Shown: positions 34,401 through 47,800 of the stretch, in pieces
Position numbering within the stretch: position 1 is the stretch's first letter
Layout: the number at the start of each line of letters is the position of its first letter
DNA from: Apiospora phragmitis
Taxonomy: Eukaryota; Ascomycota; Sordariomycetes; Amphisphaeriales; Apiosporaceae
Length of the DNA stretch: 64,000 bases
Direction: 5' to 3'
Assembly: GCA_038363925.1 (NCBI GenBank)
Contig: JAQQWL010000013.1
Location: 434,001-498,000 of the forward strand
The notes under the pieces: model-generated
The model's input: only the letters and a program-made list of their open reading frames with translations
Told to the model about the DNA's origin: nothing
Databases searched by the model: none
Made by a program: the position numbers and the translations under genes

Positions 34401-35247
34401 GGACATTTTGCGATGGAAATTAGCAGGGTCGGGCGGGAAAAATGCCAACATATCCAGCGATATCAAGTCGAATCCTCGCTCGTTGGTGCGAGAACAAGAC
34501 AAACGACGAGCGAAGAGGATTGGTGTGGCTGATGATGCTATGACGCATCGCGACCAAAGCAGGGGGGCACATCGACCCATGATCACATGCACATAACACA
34601 ACGTCCACATATCCATGCTCGCCATCTCCCCCACGCAGGATCCACGGATCTGGATTAGCACATGGGGCACCCCGACATTGGCGTCAGGGGCGCACGCAAG
34701 TACCGATACAACTGAGCAAGGGCTCGATGACACCGGCACGAGCCGTGGATCAAGCTTTCCGTGGTGCATTCGTTAGCGTTGGGTCTTTGGCAGTTTGGAG
34801 ATAGACTTTCACCAGATCAGATACAGGGAGTGCCGCTGTCACTGACTAAGAGGTGGATGAAAGCGGACCTATGTCTCTTCACGGTTGCCGAGCCCGTGAT
34901 GGAGATGGCATGGCCTCCTACCCCATTACACACGAAGTCGAGGGATGCGACGAGTAAGTGTTCGTGCAGGTCAAAATCTTTCAATATTTGCTGTTGGCAC
35001 ATGCCATTCGACTGCTGAACAATCTGAGTAATGGCCATGCTGAAGCGTAGACGTCTCTACCAGGCTTCTAATACCATCCTCTACCCCTGCTCTGTCCCTT
35101 CCCACACCATGTCATTGCCCGTCTATCTTCTGTAATGGATGTAATTACACATGACACTGAGAAGTAAAAAATCCTGTTCCCAATCGACAAACACCCGCGC
35201 CGTCAAGCCTAATATATACATTCACATGAAGCGTTACACCATGATGC
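31463..35247. other. Long gene-poor region upstream of bZIP and downstream of FAS2
   Basis: About 3.8 kb with no gene I can support on either strand. The first part is the promoter/leader of the bZIP gene and contains a candidate uORF. Near 34158-34167 there is a B-box-like GGATTCGAAC but no matching A box or tRNA fold. Other frames here are short, lack ATG starts or have no domain resemblance. Non-coding RNA genes could be present but cannot be seen by eye. Confidence 0.5.
31661..31753 (-). promoter_or_regulatory. Candidate upstream ORF of the bZIP gene
   Basis: On the bZIP strand an ATG at 31753 opens a 30-codon frame ending in TAG at 31661-31663, about 200 bases before the bZIP start. A second in-frame ATG lies nine codons before its stop. 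Whether it is in the mRNA is unknown. Gcn4/CpcA-type bZIP genes are commonly controlled by uORFs, which makes it worth noting. Confidence 0.3.
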
Positions 35248-38200
35248 TTAGAAAGAAGCAACCGACACGGCAATCGCTTGCAGGTCAGTGTGGGAAATGG
35301 AAACAACCACATCCTTGACACCCGCCTTGTCGGCGGCAGATTTGGCATCACCGTGCAGCTGCAAACAGTTGGTTAGCATGGCAGATCAGAATATGGGACA
35401 CAAATGGGTTAACTTACAGTGACGGTCGGGACGCCGTGCTCATTGGGAAGCACCTCGATGTCCTTCAGAGCTGCACCACCACCCTTGCTTTGAACACCTA
35501 GGCTCTTGAACACAGCCTCCTTTGCACTCCAGCGACCGGCAAAGGAGCTTTGCGGGCTGGGTGATTTGCGGCAGTATGCGATCTCCTGCTTAGTGAAGTT
35601 GCGCTCGACAAAGGTCTCGTTGTCGATGTTGATGGCCGAAATGTCCTCAACATCAACACCGTGTTTCTGTCCCTTGTTCATCGGAAGCGCACGGGCCATG
35701 GTCTCTGTAAGAGCCTGCGTTGTGCTCTTCGACACGGAGGTCTGCGCAGCAATGGCCGCCTTCTTGGCAAAGTCGGCAGCAAATACTAGACTGGCAGACT
35801 TCTTGTCCTCAGAGACGCGAGCCTCGGGGTTGAGAAGCACGGAGCTTAGCTGGTCTTCGGTGTAGGGAGCGTTGGCCTTGGCCTGGAACAACGAGTTGTT
35901 GATCATTCCGTTGTGGAAGTGGCGGTAAGTCTTCTTCTGGCGTGCGGCAAGCTTCTTGCAATAGGCGTCGTACGTTGCTTCGTCAAGGGTTGCGTACAGG
36001 TATCGAGGGTGGATACCAATGGCTTGGGCACCCTTCTGTCCGAAACCGAACGAAGTGACGGAGAAAGCCTTGACACCGTCTGTCTGGATGCTGCGGCTTG
36101 GGTAAACGATCAAATCGAACTGCTCCATGATCGGGTCGACATTGTCGGCATTGCGGTTACCAGGGACCAATCCAGTATTCAGGACTTGCAGACATCCGTT
36201 CATCATCCAGGCACCAGCGGCACCCTTGGGATGACCAGTGAGATACTTCTGGAAAATGCCAAGAACGGCATTGCCCTTCTTGCGGCCGAGATGTCGAAGT
36301 TGCTGGCAAATTACAGAAGACTCATTCTTGTCGTTGGCCTTGGTGGAGGTGCCGTGGAAAGAGGCAACATCGAGGTCATCAATGGTAAGACCCCAGGTAG
36401 CCAAGGCTCCACGGAGAGGAGCAATGCTCGTATCTTGCTTCCAGAAGTTGTTGCCAAAGCTTCGGAGTGCCTCCTTCTCTTCACGGATGGCTTCTTTCTC
36501 GATGTGCTGGACTCGGCTTTCCAGGTATTCTTTCTCATCGAATGGCTCGCCTGCGGACTTCATGGCCTCAACCTCTTGCTGAATGTACTGCATCTCCCAC
36601 TCCTTTCTGTCTTGGATCTGGTTCTTGCGCTGCTGGATCTGTCTACGACGGTATTCAATATCCAGCAGGGGTGAAGGGAATTTACGAGCCGTCTCGCGTG
36701 CAGTGGTGAGGACACCTTGACCAGGAGCGGGGACAGAACGTCCAATCTTGTCGCTGGCAGTGGTTGTGAGAGCCAGAATACCATAGATGGGCACACCCAT
36801 ATCAAGGGCGAGCTGGGCAGTCATGATGATCTGGACACCAGAGCCTTGAGACTCCATAAAACCGTTACGGGTAGTGGTAGTAGGTCGCGACATCTCTTGG
36901 GGTGTACGGCCGTGGGCAAACTCATCGACAGCATTGCTGGTTGCCTTCATGTTGGCGAATTCGTAAGATCCCTCTTCGCCGAAATCATCGAAGCCACCAA
37001 CAAGGCACACGCGTGCTTTGCCTTCCATGATAGTCTCGTATCCAATGTCGACCGATTCTACCGCAGTAGCGCAGGCACCGACGGGAGTCTTGATGGGACC
37101 GGAAGATGACAGCAACAACATGTTGACCCATGCAGACATGGTGTTGATGAAGGACTCCTGGAGAATATCATTCTGGACAGGCTTATCCAGGAAGCGGTCT
37201 CGGTGCATGCCACGCAGAGCACCAGCACCACCCATACCCGAACCAATGCAGTTACCGACTTCAGACGTGTGGACATACTTGTTAAATTCGTAGGGATCGG
37301 TGATACCGGACGAGAGAAGGGCCTCGGCGACCGACACAAGTACAAAGAGAGTGACGGGATCGACCTGAGAGATGATGTCCTCAGGGACACCGTACTTCTT
37401 GGCATCCCAGCCGGTGGGGATTTGACCAGCGACGAGGCGATCAAATCGAAGAGCCTTGGGGATCCAGAGTGTGGCACCCTTGCGCATGCGCACAATGTAC
37501 TCACCACTATCCGGAATCTCGAAGATTTCGGCCTTGTCACCATGCTGGCGCTTGAACTCTTCAGCAGTCTCCTTCGAAGACTCAAATGGCTCGAGGTCCT
37601 CCTCGATAATAACCTCGTGAAGGAGTTCCTTGTTGTTGGGGTCGTATCCATCGAAGAGCTCAGGCTCAATGACACGAATACCAGAGTGCTCCAAAATGTG
37701 CTTCTCGTACTTCTGCTTGATGTCCTTGTCATCGACAGGCTCACCAGACTTGGCATCAACCCAGCCTGAGTATTGTTTGCCCTTGATAGGACCGTTGTGG
37801 TTCTTGATGAGACCCATAATCCAAGCCATTTCAACGCAGCCCTCGAGCGAGAATTCTCCGTACGCCTCCATCTCCCATCTGGTTCGGGAGTTACCCCATG
37901 GGCCAACCTCAGCGAAACCGGTGACGACCACGACCTTGTCAAGATCGACCATCCCCTTTAGCTTATCATGGAGGGGAGCCACATCCTGCTTCCAGTCCGG
38001 CAGGTTCGGGAAGTCAAACTTGAGATTGGCGCGTGGCTCAATGACCTTCTTCTTGTAGAGAGCTTCGCTCTCCTCGCCATTGACGATCTTATTCTCGATG
38101 GCCGTCTCCTTTGTCACTGCGCGTCGTACTTCACTGGTATTAGTGATGTTGGCGCGCTCCCGGCCCATCAGCTTATTGAGCTTCTTCAGGAATTGAAGAC

Positions 38201-40983
38201 CGCCGTTGAGGTCAGCAAAGACGGGCTGGTGCTGGCAGAGATCGACAATCTGAGGAGATATGAGACCAAGCAGGTTGAAAGCCATTTCCTGCTGGGAGAA
38301 AGTGCGTGCACCTTCCTGCTCGACACTCTCAGCAACAACGTTGTTGCCAGACATCAGACCCGTACCGCGAGTCCAGCCGATGACAGCACCGCAAATAGTA
38401 AGGTAGCTGGCCCAATCCTCAGATCGCCAGCGGTTGAACAGGGTCTCAAGGCCAAGCTTGGACTCGGAATAGAGACCATCGCTTCCAAATGTACCATGGT
38501 TTGGCGACAAAGGCAGTACAACCTGGGCCGGTCGGGTTTCGAAGCCCCTCTCGATCTTCTGAGCCTTCACGCAGCCAAGCAAGCGCAAGAGGTTGGTCAA
38601 CATGATACGATGTGCCAGTTCAGATTTGGAGTCAATGTTGTCGATCTGGCGACCCTGCTCTGAAATGGCGGCGAAGGGGACAATGTAGTCAAGATCCCAG
38701 CCAAGACCCTTCTTGGTGTCGTATATGTACTCCACAAGAGCTTCCACATCCTGCTTGCTACCTTGATTGAAAGGCACAACGACCAACTGAGAGCCTCGAG
38801 CACCGAACTTTGCGTACATGGCCTGGTAGTACTCCGTAACTTCACGCGAGAAACGACTGGTGGTAACGATAACCTTAGCACCACCGCTGATGAGCCCTTG
38901 CAAGACTTCGGCGCCAATCGAACCGGCACCAGCACCAGTCATAAGTACGTATTTGCCCTCATAACTGACACCGTCCTTGGCGGCAACTTCCAAGCAGTCC
39001 AGGAAAACCTTGGTGAGCTTCCTGTCGTATTCCCATCCAGTAAGCTCATCAAAGCTCTTGAGGTGCAGGAAAGGAATGGTCTCAGTTTTGCCCTTGTTGG
39101 TTGAAGCGGCGGTAGTTGCCTTCAAACCGCTCTTCTTGACCAGGCCAGAAGATTTGCCATTCTCTCTGGGTAAGATCTGACTCTCGTTCATTGCCAAGGA
39201 CTGGCGTAGGTTATTGGTGAGAGACTTGATCTCAGCCTGTGCTGTCTTGGCCATTGTTTGCTGGGCCTTGATCAGTTTGACGAGACGGGTGAAGTCATGT
39301 TGAACCCGCGTACGGTTGCCGTATTCTGTAAGCTTTCCGCCCTCAGCCATCTGCTTAACATAGTGCTCAAGCTTGCGGCAACTGGGTCGGGCAACTTCCT
39401 CGTACTTAATGTTGCCTTGGTTGTCAACGGTGGTGTGGGGGCCGGTGGGAATGGCAACATCCTTATAAACGGGAGAGACGTTCAAGACGTCTCTGCAGTT
39501 CTCAATGAGCTGTTGACCGAGCTCCTTGGCAAGTTTGTAGGTTTCACCTCGCTCAGTAGGGCAATTATCAATGTGATACTGCATAAACTCAAGCAGCAGG
39601 GGATTCGACTTGCTCATGATGCGGATGCACTGACTGACGATCTCGCGGTCAACAACCTGGAGTCTTCCGAAGATAATGTCATAGAACATGTGCAGAGCGT
39701 CCTGGCGAGCCCAGTTCCACGCAGAGTCGTATGTGCGAGCTTTCAGAGGGCTGAAGACAGGCTCAATACCAGCGGCGTAGAAGTCACCATGCTCGGCCGA
39801 CCAAAGATCGAGCTGGGCCTGCAAAACCTTCGAGGACTCTTGTGATACTTGTGCAGCCTTTTCGCCGGCGCGGAGATCCATTTTCAGGTATCTCGCCAAA
39901 AGCTCAAGCTGCTGCTTGAATAGTGCACGTTGATCCTTGGTAAGAGCGTCGATAGCCGCGGGGTCCATCATCATGCCGCCACCACCTCCGGCAGCTGGGC
40001 CGGCCGCTGCGGCAGTAGACAAGCTGATGCCAGCGTTGGTAGCATACTTTTGCGCAACATCGTCCAAGAATGCCTTGGCGTCGTTCTCAGAGCCTAGACG
40101 TGCAGAAGGCTCCATAGTAATGGCCAATAGTAGAGCACCATCTTGTCGTCCAGGACCAAGACCCCATCGTGTCTCTAGATATTTGCGAGCAGCTGTGATG
40201 TTGAAGCCTCCCGGCATCTTTGAAGAGACGAGTCGGGCAATCAAAGCTAGGGACTGCTTGCCAAGCTGGCCATTAAATGTCGCCTGCATAACGGCACCGA
40301 GTTCGTCGAGTGGTGTATCCTCGGGTTTCTCAGGCGTTGAGCCGAATTCTTTGCCCAAATCACCGAGAATTTCGTTCTGTAGAGTTGACTTGCCTATTTG
40401 AAAGTTAGCAATGACGGGGCAAGACTTTGGTTGGCGTATTGTAGAGGCCACTTACCACTAACAAGATCCTTGATGGCTTTGCTTAAGGGGATCTCAAGGA
40501 ACGGCTTCTTGAGCTTTTGAGCTATTAAGGCTCTAACAATCTCAAGAGCTTGAACTGGAGCATCTGGAACAGAAGCAGCTGGGCCTGCACTCGCCGGAGC
40601 TGGGGCAGCAGCCGCTGGTGTAGCAGAAGAAGCGGCGGCAGCTGGAGCGCCCCCCCGCTGGAGCTGGAGCTTTCAGCTGTAGGCTCCGGCTCCTCCTCAA
40701 TCGGGTCTACGTCGTAGTAGACCTCTTTTGCGTCCTTGTTGTAGCACAGGATCTGTCTTTGAACCGACTTTGCGGCGTCAAATGCCTCGTACTTGGAAGC
40801 AAGGGTACGCTTTGCCATCACTCCAAGGGTATCTGCGGGGCCGACCTCGACGATCCGCTCAGCCGTCTTCTCAGCCAGGAAGACATCTTGTGTTTCAATC
40901 CATCTCACTGGCGAAGCGAACTGGTAGGCGAGAAGCTCGACGAGGAGGGTGTGAGCAAGCTCTTGCTCAACTTCGGGACGCAT
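35248..40983 (-). CDS. FAS2: Fatty acid synthase subunit alpha
   Basis: About 1871 residues from exons 40456-40983, 35418-40393 and 35248-35358; introns 40394-40455 (GTAAGT, TTGCTAAC, ATAG) and 35359-35417 (GTAAGT...GCAG). The protein starts [22 protein letters not shown], the piece of the MPT domain contributed by alpha. An Ala/Pro/Ser linker leads to the ACP ([13 protein letters not shown], modified Ser next to the intron). Then come the structural domain and ketoreductase ([18 protein letters not shown]), the ketosynthase (Cys in [10 protein letters not shown], later [11 protein letters not shown] and TGHPKGAAG), and a C-terminal phosphopantetheinyl transferase ([16 protein letters not shown]) that ends with exon 3 ([14 protein letters not shown]). 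It is the alpha chain of the cytosolic alpha6-beta6 synthase making C16/C18 acyl-CoA. Anomaly: the C7 run 40650-40656 lacks one base, breaking the frame in the linker. FAS1 lies divergently next to it. Confidence 0.95.
40394..40455 (-). other. FAS2 intron abutting the ACP phosphopantetheine site
   Basis: The 62-nt intron interrupts the codon for the Gly in the sequence GKS, so the exon boundary is two residues before the ACP serine that carries the 4'-phosphopantetheine arm. Donor GTAAGT, branch TGCTAAC, acceptor ATAG are all clear. Confidence 0.85.
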
Positions 40984-42495
40984 CTTGGGCGGCGTGGCTG
41001 GCTTCGGTGGGAGAGAGGGTGAAAACCTCAGTGGAGGGGTTCTCTGTAGCTTGAGAGACGAATGCTCTCGTGTTGCGAGACTCCACGGGGTATCTCGTCT
41101 ATTGTTATGGTGTCTCGTGGCAAGTGTCGTGCAGGCGTGAAGCTATGTAGAAAAGGTTTAGAGTAGTAGGTCGGGAGGTCGACAGTTTTTGGCTGTCCCT
41201 GTGGCTAACCTCGACTTGAAACTATTACAATTGAATTAACAAAGAGTCAAGATGGGAAAGCACCGCTGAGCTTGGATGGCAGGCAAGCACAGAGGGTAAT
41301 TGGGGAGAATGAGAGGACTCCAGACGAGCTACGTTAGAGGGAAGGGAAGGTGGATGAATATGAGCAGGCTTGGGTTTTGCGTGCTGTCTGTATTGTGCAA
41401 TGGAGGCCCTGCCAGATCAATAACACCACTCGAATTGACAAACCCACTCGAGAATTGCGGTCTCAAGAAAAAGTGACTGGAAGGAGCGCACCGCTACGTA
41501 CCGTACACCATGATTTTCTACGACAGGCAGTCTAAGACAAAGTGGGATGGATACATGTAGACAGGGACTGGGGATATGCCGGGATGGGCATCGTCTAGAG
41601 GGGTGTAGCTTCAAGATCCGCGTGTTTTCCCAAATGTTGAACACGCAAAAAAATTGGCTGGTCTGGCCACTAGTCTTGGTACCTGTTTTGCTGCGAGAAT
41701 GCTGCCGAAGTGCAAGTACCTAGCAGATTGGAGCAGCCAATGCGACTACTTACCAATGTCCAATATGCAGGCTTTCCTGCATATGCATAATGACCCCTAC
41801 AATGCAGTTTCTCGTTTCTCACCGTTAACAGATTGTCTAAGGTTGCCTATCTTCTGTGCTCTAGATCGTATGTCGGCTTTGAAAAGGTCAAGTCGCTCAC
41901 AGATTTTGCAGTATGCAGCAGCAGACACACTTCAATGGACGAGACTGTAGATTCCCATCGGCCACGGTTAACCACGAAGAACATCGAACCCTCTGTTTCT
42001 AGATTGACTCTCCACTTGTGTGACACCACTTCCTCTCTCAACCAACTTGATTCGTCTAAACCATAGTAGGAATAGCGTCTTCCAAGAAGTCCCCTTCCTC
42101 CCCCACAGAGTCTCATCCCATCTATCCATTTCAATTGATCAAGCTTCTGTTCTGGTGAAAGCTGAAGACCCCTTCTGCCCAGAGAGTTTCGGCCGAAATT
42201 TTGACAGACCCAAATGACAACGGCACTGTGACTGGCAATAGGAAATGGCCTTTCCATTCACTACTACTTAAGTACTTACTCTGCATGCTCTGATTCGCGT
42301 CTCAATATGCAGTCACCCCTGTTAAGTCCGAGTATCTTGGTCAAAATGGAGCGGCGTTCCTGACAACTCATCGCGAAGTGAATGAGGCCGTCACCGTCTC
42401 TCTCCGAGTCTGACCCCTATCGTCGGGCCCACCTTCATACTCAAATCCCTCGACCTTTTGCGGGTCCCATCCGTTCTCCTGGTGGATGCTGCTGC

Positions 42496-42577
42496 CAATG
42501 ACTTCGTACCAGTTACTTTGGCATTATCCCGCGGCCATTGGTTGTTGAAGCAGCCAGAGAGATCACGCGAACCAATC
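42496..42577. promoter_or_regulatory. Cluster of three CCAAT boxes in the FAS intergenic region
   Basis: CCAAT occurs at 42496-42500 and 42573-42577 on the plus strand, and ATTGG at 42538-42542 gives one on the minus strand. Three boxes within 82 bases could bind the fungal CCAAT complex, but they are 1.5 kb from FAS2 and 2.3 kb from FAS1, so a link to either gene is a guess. Confidence 0.25.
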
Positions 42578-43737
42578 GGTTGAACTATTCGAGAGCTATT
42601 GAGAACGGTCAAGTTATACTATATACCGGGTATAGAATCTATACGAAGTAAATATATTAAGCTCTTTATAATGAGCCTCGAGGATTGACACGAGGGGCGT
42701 AAAGCCAGATTCATACACATGTACATGTAGCTATCTGTCTGTCCAATACAGCGTTGGGTGTTGAAGTCTTCGCCATCGTTATGTTGGCATTCAAGGCATG
42801 GATAAGTTTCCGTGGACGACCATCTGACGCGGGCTACGACATCATTGAGCATTATCATGCGGGGTGTCTCTATAATAAGTACCTAATCTCATCGACAGGA
42901 TACCCCTCCGAAGACCCCCATCCGTGCCTCCTGCATGACCAGCTTGGCTCGCGCTCTCCAAGGTAGGTGCACACACCCGAGATCCTTTAATGTCTGTATT
43001 GCAGTTAGTTCAATTACAACACTCGAGCCGCAGGGGGATCCTTCGGGCTCACAAGAACAAGAATATAGTAAACTTGAGCTTTGCCGTTGTTGCAATGATA
43101 CCTAGTTACAAGACTGCCGGTGCAAGTCTACTCTGCACTGGGCACCGGACATTGAATGATCTCGATTGCTCTTGTTGTATAACATTCAATATCGTATATG
43201 TACGCGAGCTCTTCGCCGGCTGTGGTTCATTTAACCTTACTTTCAAGCCGCCGTCCGATCCGAAGGACGGTGGCTAAGGTTCACTCACTGCTTTTAACCT
43301 GGATAAAGTGGCCTGACACCATGGAAGTTCGACTTTCGGAACTGTCGTCAACGGCCATTCACATGTAGATATGGGCGGGCCTATTCTCGCCATGTTTCGA
43401 GTGTGGCATATACTGTACCTGTATACGGCTTTGCATTATAGGCAGGCTGGGATATCCACCCACATCGTTGGAACCCCAAACACAGAAGATTGATGAGAGT
43501 TGGGATTGATGACGAGCAACCTGTTTGCATGGTGCCCCAACGAACGAACATTTGCCATGGGTGCAATGCACTGACAGCCCCCTGCGGCGTAACAGACGAC
43601 GTACATGGCTGCATCCTAGGAACTCGAGGCAGAACATTAAATTGATATCATGCATTTGGGATGTGCCATGCGTTGATACCAGCCAGGTACCCCCGTACGT
43701 GCATCACCAACTCCAGATTCCGTTGATACCTTCAGTT

Positions 43738-43759
43738 CGGCGGGCGGGCGGGCGGGCGC
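43738..43759. repeat. (CGGG)n microsatellite
   Basis: A short tandem run of the tetranucleotide CGGG, about four to five units, directly visible. Confidence 0.8.
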
Positions 43760-44742
43760 AATACTCGCCGAAACGCTCGGGTGGTTTGTTTGGGCAACAA
43801 CAAAAAAGATTCCAGTCGTCCAGTCTGGCCTTACAGAGTTTCCGTGGTTCACTGCTGTAGTCAGGGTCTTCGCTCTAGTGGGGTGCCATGCGGGCGGATA
43901 AGAGCACTGGGCGCGACTACTGGCTGGAGATTGGCATCAATCCATTGGGGGGTAGCTAGGGCAGGTACCGGATACTTCAACCCTCCGTGCAACCCTCCTG
44001 CTCCAACGTGCCCCTCCCCCTGTCGTGGATCTGGGCTAGAGCTGCACATAGGTTAGCTTCCCTGTCTGGGACAAGTCCCCAACAAGAAGTCGAAATTTTT
44101 GGCGAGGCAGAGAGCCTCCGGCAGCCCCAAGACGAGAAAAAAAAAGTTGATACGTTGAGCAAGGACAGGCAGGCATGGGCTACACACCAAAGCGATTGGG
44201 TAATGCTCGCCAACTAGAGGAGGATGTAGCTAGGCGTGTAGCTCAGTAAAAGTAGACACTTGCTCCATCAAATGAAATGGTAATGGGGTTCCTGTGCTGC
44301 TACTGCTGCTGGTGAATGGATCTGTCAATAATCAACTGGCTCAATTGAAGTGTGGATGGGAATAGGCAAACCGTCTCTTGCTGCTCTTTCCAGATCATTG
44401 ACTCCGGGCAACCTTTGAAACCCGCCCATCACCATTCTTTTGACTGATCTGATCCCATCCTTCCCTTCCGACCTCCAACCACTTTTCCTTTCCTTCAAGT
44501 AAACATCGTCTTCGGAAGATCTCCATTCTTCTTCCCTTTCAAGACGCACATTGTCGTCAGAACGGAACCAAATACCCCTCCTCTACGCCCGCTGCGTAGA
44601 TTGGCAAGACTATTCTCGTCATCAAATTGCTGGTTGTTTGGACGCTATTGCCTGACTTATTGCAAAGCTACTTAATACTACCCATTGCTGGGAGAAGCTA
44701 TCTGCCTCCTGCTCTTGGCTGAGTTCACGGAGACCTCTACAA

Positions 44743-44817
44743 GTAAGTCTGCTTTGGCGTACTCACTTTCTGTGCTCCGCAGCTCAGGACACGAAATCTG
44801 ACTTGGCGTTTCTATAG
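44743..44817 (+). other. Candidate 5'-UTR intron of FAS1
   Basis: A consensus donor GTAAGT at 44743, a CTGACTT branch-like site near 44799 and an acceptor TATAG at 44813-44817 define a 75-nt intron 56 bases upstream of the FAS1 start codon. All three elements match the coding introns in this window. Confidence 0.5.
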
Positions 44818-44873
44818 GTGTGTTCGAAGAACGCCCGACTCTCTCACCCAGAAAGCCCGTACAGTCCTTCACA

Positions 44874-47800
44874 ATGTACGGTACCGGAACCGGCCCCCAG
44901 ACGGGCGTTTCTACTCCCAGATCCAGTTCCAACCTCCGCCCCCTCACACTTACCCATGGCTCCCTCGAGACCTCCTTCTTGGTACCGACCGGCATTCACT
45001 ACTATGCACACCAACTAAAGGAGCGCTTTACCGCTACATTACCCGCTGCAACAGATGAGCTGGCTCAGGATGACGAGCCCTCCTCAATACCCGAGCTCGT
45101 TGCAAGATACATGGGTTTTGTGGCCCATGAGATCGAAGAGGGCGAAGATGACGGCCAAGGGTCGTACGAAGAGGTGCTCAAGCTCGCCCTGAACGAGTTT
45201 GAGCGAGTTTTCCTCCGAAGCAACGATGTTCACGCTTTGGCCAGAACTCTCCCCGGCATTCCAGAGAAGCAGATTGCTGTTGTGCGATGCTACTACGCTG
45301 CCCGTTCGACAGCGAACAGAGCTATTCGGCCACATGATTCGGCTATCATGAGAGCAGCCGATGAGGAGGAAGCCAAGCTGTACAACATCTTTGGTGGTCA
45401 GGGTAACATTGTCGAGTACTTCGACGAGCTGCGTGAGGTGTACGAGACGTACCCCTCGTTTGTCGGTGACCTCGTCTCAACGTCAGCAGAGCTGTTGCAA
45501 ACCCTTTCCCGAGACCCAAAGGCTGAAAAGCTGTATGCGAAGGGACTTGATGTTATGACATGGCTCCATAACCCCGACACGACACCGGACGGTGACTACC
45601 TGATTTCTGCGCCTGTCAGTCTACCATTGATTGGTTTGGTCCAGCTTTGTCACTACATGGTCTTAGGAAAGGGTCTTGGTCTTCACCCGGGTATTCTACG
45701 AGATCGCTTCAGCGGTGCCACTGGTCATTCGCAGGGCATAGTAGTGGCTGCTGCCACTGCCGCTGCTAGCGACTGGGAATCATATGATAAGGTCGCCAAG
45801 GATGCTCTGACAATCCTCTTCTGGATTGGGGCTCGCAGCCAGCAGGTCTTCCCTCGAACCTCCCTTACCCCGAAGGTGCTGCAAGACTCGGATGAGAATG
45901 GCGAGGGCGAGCCTACGCCCATGCTTAGCATCCGTGATCTTCCTCAAAGCGAAGTGCAGAAGCACATTGACGCTACCAACCAGTACCTGCCCGAAGACAG
46001 GCACATTTCTATCTCCCTCATCAACAGCCCGCGTAACATGGTCGTGACCGGACCTCCAATCTCTCTGTACGGTCTTAACCTACAACTCCGCAAGGTTAAG
46101 GCTCCCACTGGCCTCGATCAGAACCGAATCCCTCACACAGAACGAAAGATTCGCTTTGTGAACCGCTTCCTTCCTATCACGGCCCCTTTCCACAGCCAGT
46201 ACCTCGCCAACGCCACCAAGCTGATTGATGAGGACCTCAAGAACATTGAGATCGATTCCAAGTCTCTTGGCATTCCCGTGTTCAATACATGTACCGGCAA
46301 GGATCTGCGGGAGGAGGTACAAGGTGATATTGTTCCTTCTTTGATTCGAATGATCACCCGTGATCCCGTGAACTGGGAGACGGCCACTGTTTTCCCAGGT
46401 GCCACTCACATCTTGGACTTCGGCCCTGGAGGTATTTCCGGCCTTGGAATCCTCACCAGCCGTAACAAAGAAGGCACTGGTGTGAGAGTCATTCTCGCTG
46501 GCAGCTTGAGCGGAACGATTCCTGAGGTTGGATACAAGCCTGAGCTGTTTGATCGTGATGAGGAAAATGCCATTGTGTATGCCGCCGATTGGGTTAAGGA
46601 ATATGGCCCCAGGCTGATCAGATCCTCCACGGGCCAAACCTTCGTCGACACCAAGATGAGCCGTCTCCTCGGCCTTCCCCCCTGATGGTCTCTGGTATGA
46701 CGCCGACGACTGTCCCTTGGGACTTTGTCGCTGCTACGATGAATGCTGGTTACCAGATTGAACTGGCCGGTGGTGGCTACTTCAACGCCAAAATGATGAC
46801 CGAGGCATTTGCGAAGATTGAAAAAGCCATTCCCGCCGGAAGGGGAATCACCGTCAACCTGATTTACGTGAATCCTCGCGCTATGGGTTGGCAAATCCCC
46901 CTCATTGGCCGCCTCAGAGCTGATGGTATTCCCATTGAGGGACTGACAATCGGCGCCGGTGTTCCCTCGCTTGAGGTTGCCCAGGAGTACATTGACACGC
47001 TTGGCTTGAAGCACATCGCTTTCAAACCCGGATCAATGGAAGCAATCCAGAATGTCATCAACATTGCCAAAGCCAACCCTACCTTCCCTGTTGTACTTCA
47101 ATGGACAGGAGGACGCGGTGGTGGCCATCACTCGTTCGAAGACTTCCACACACCAATTCTCCAGATGTACGGACGGATCCGTCGCTACGACAACATTATC
47201 CTCGTCGCTGGAAGTGGTTTTGGTGGTGCTGAGGACACTTACCCCTACATCACTGGACAATGGTCCAAGAAGTACGGATATCCACCTATGCCATTCGATG
47301 GTTGCTTGTTCGGCAGCCGCATGATGGTTGCCAAGGAAGCCCACACCAGCAAGGCCGCCAAGCAAGCCATCATTGATGCGCCAGGTCTTGATGATGATCA
47401 GTGGGAGAAAACCTACAAGGGCCCAGCTGGTGGTGTGATTACGGTTCGATCAGAAATGGGTGAGCCTATCCACAAACTTGCTACCCGCGGAGTCAGATTC
47501 TGGGCGGAAATGGACCAGAAGATCTTCAGCCTACCCAAGGAAAAGCGAGTCGCGGAGCTTAAGAAGAATCGTGAATACATCATCAAGAGGCTCAACGACG
47601 ATTGCCAGAAGGTATGGTTTGGCCAGAACTCAGCAGGCCAGACTGTTGACTTGGAGGACATGACATACGCTGAAGTCGTACGGAGATTGGTGGCGTTGCT
47701 TTACGTGAAGCATCAGTCTCGCTGGATTGACCATTCTTACATGAAGCTGGTTGGCGATTTCATCCACAGAGTCGAAGAGCGCTTCACTTCCTCGCCCGGA

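Larger units (their letters stand above)
40984..44873. promoter_or_regulatory. Shared divergent FAS2-FAS1 intergenic region
   Basis: About 3.9 kb separates the two FAS start codons; both promoters must be here. No gene is supported. It includes a cluster of three CCAAT/ATTGG boxes (42496-42577), a (CGGG)n repeat (43738-43759) and, next to FAS1, a pyrimidine-rich leader with a candidate 5'-UTR intron. Bases 41000-41200 and 44450-44600 are pyrimidine- or purine-biased, as in fungal core promoters. Confidence 0.55.

Noticed and set aside
35506..40401. Many plus-strand open frames opposite FAS2
   Set aside because: They are antisense shadows of the conserved FAS2 coding sequence and carry no domain of their own.
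42391..42612. Minus-strand frame in the FAS intergenic region with slight likeness to the frame at 1266-1592
   Set aside because: The similarity (a few residues around VVQPI) is too short to support a shared repeat or gene.
44820..44873. Earlier GTG start for FAS1
   Set aside because: Follows a likely 5'-UTR splice acceptor directly and the conserved N-terminus begins at 44874.
46670..46690. Natural fission of FAS1 into two genes
   Set aside because: No intergenic space, second part lacks a leader, and the neighbouring FAS2 and KU70 show the same kind of break; error preferred but kept as a finding.
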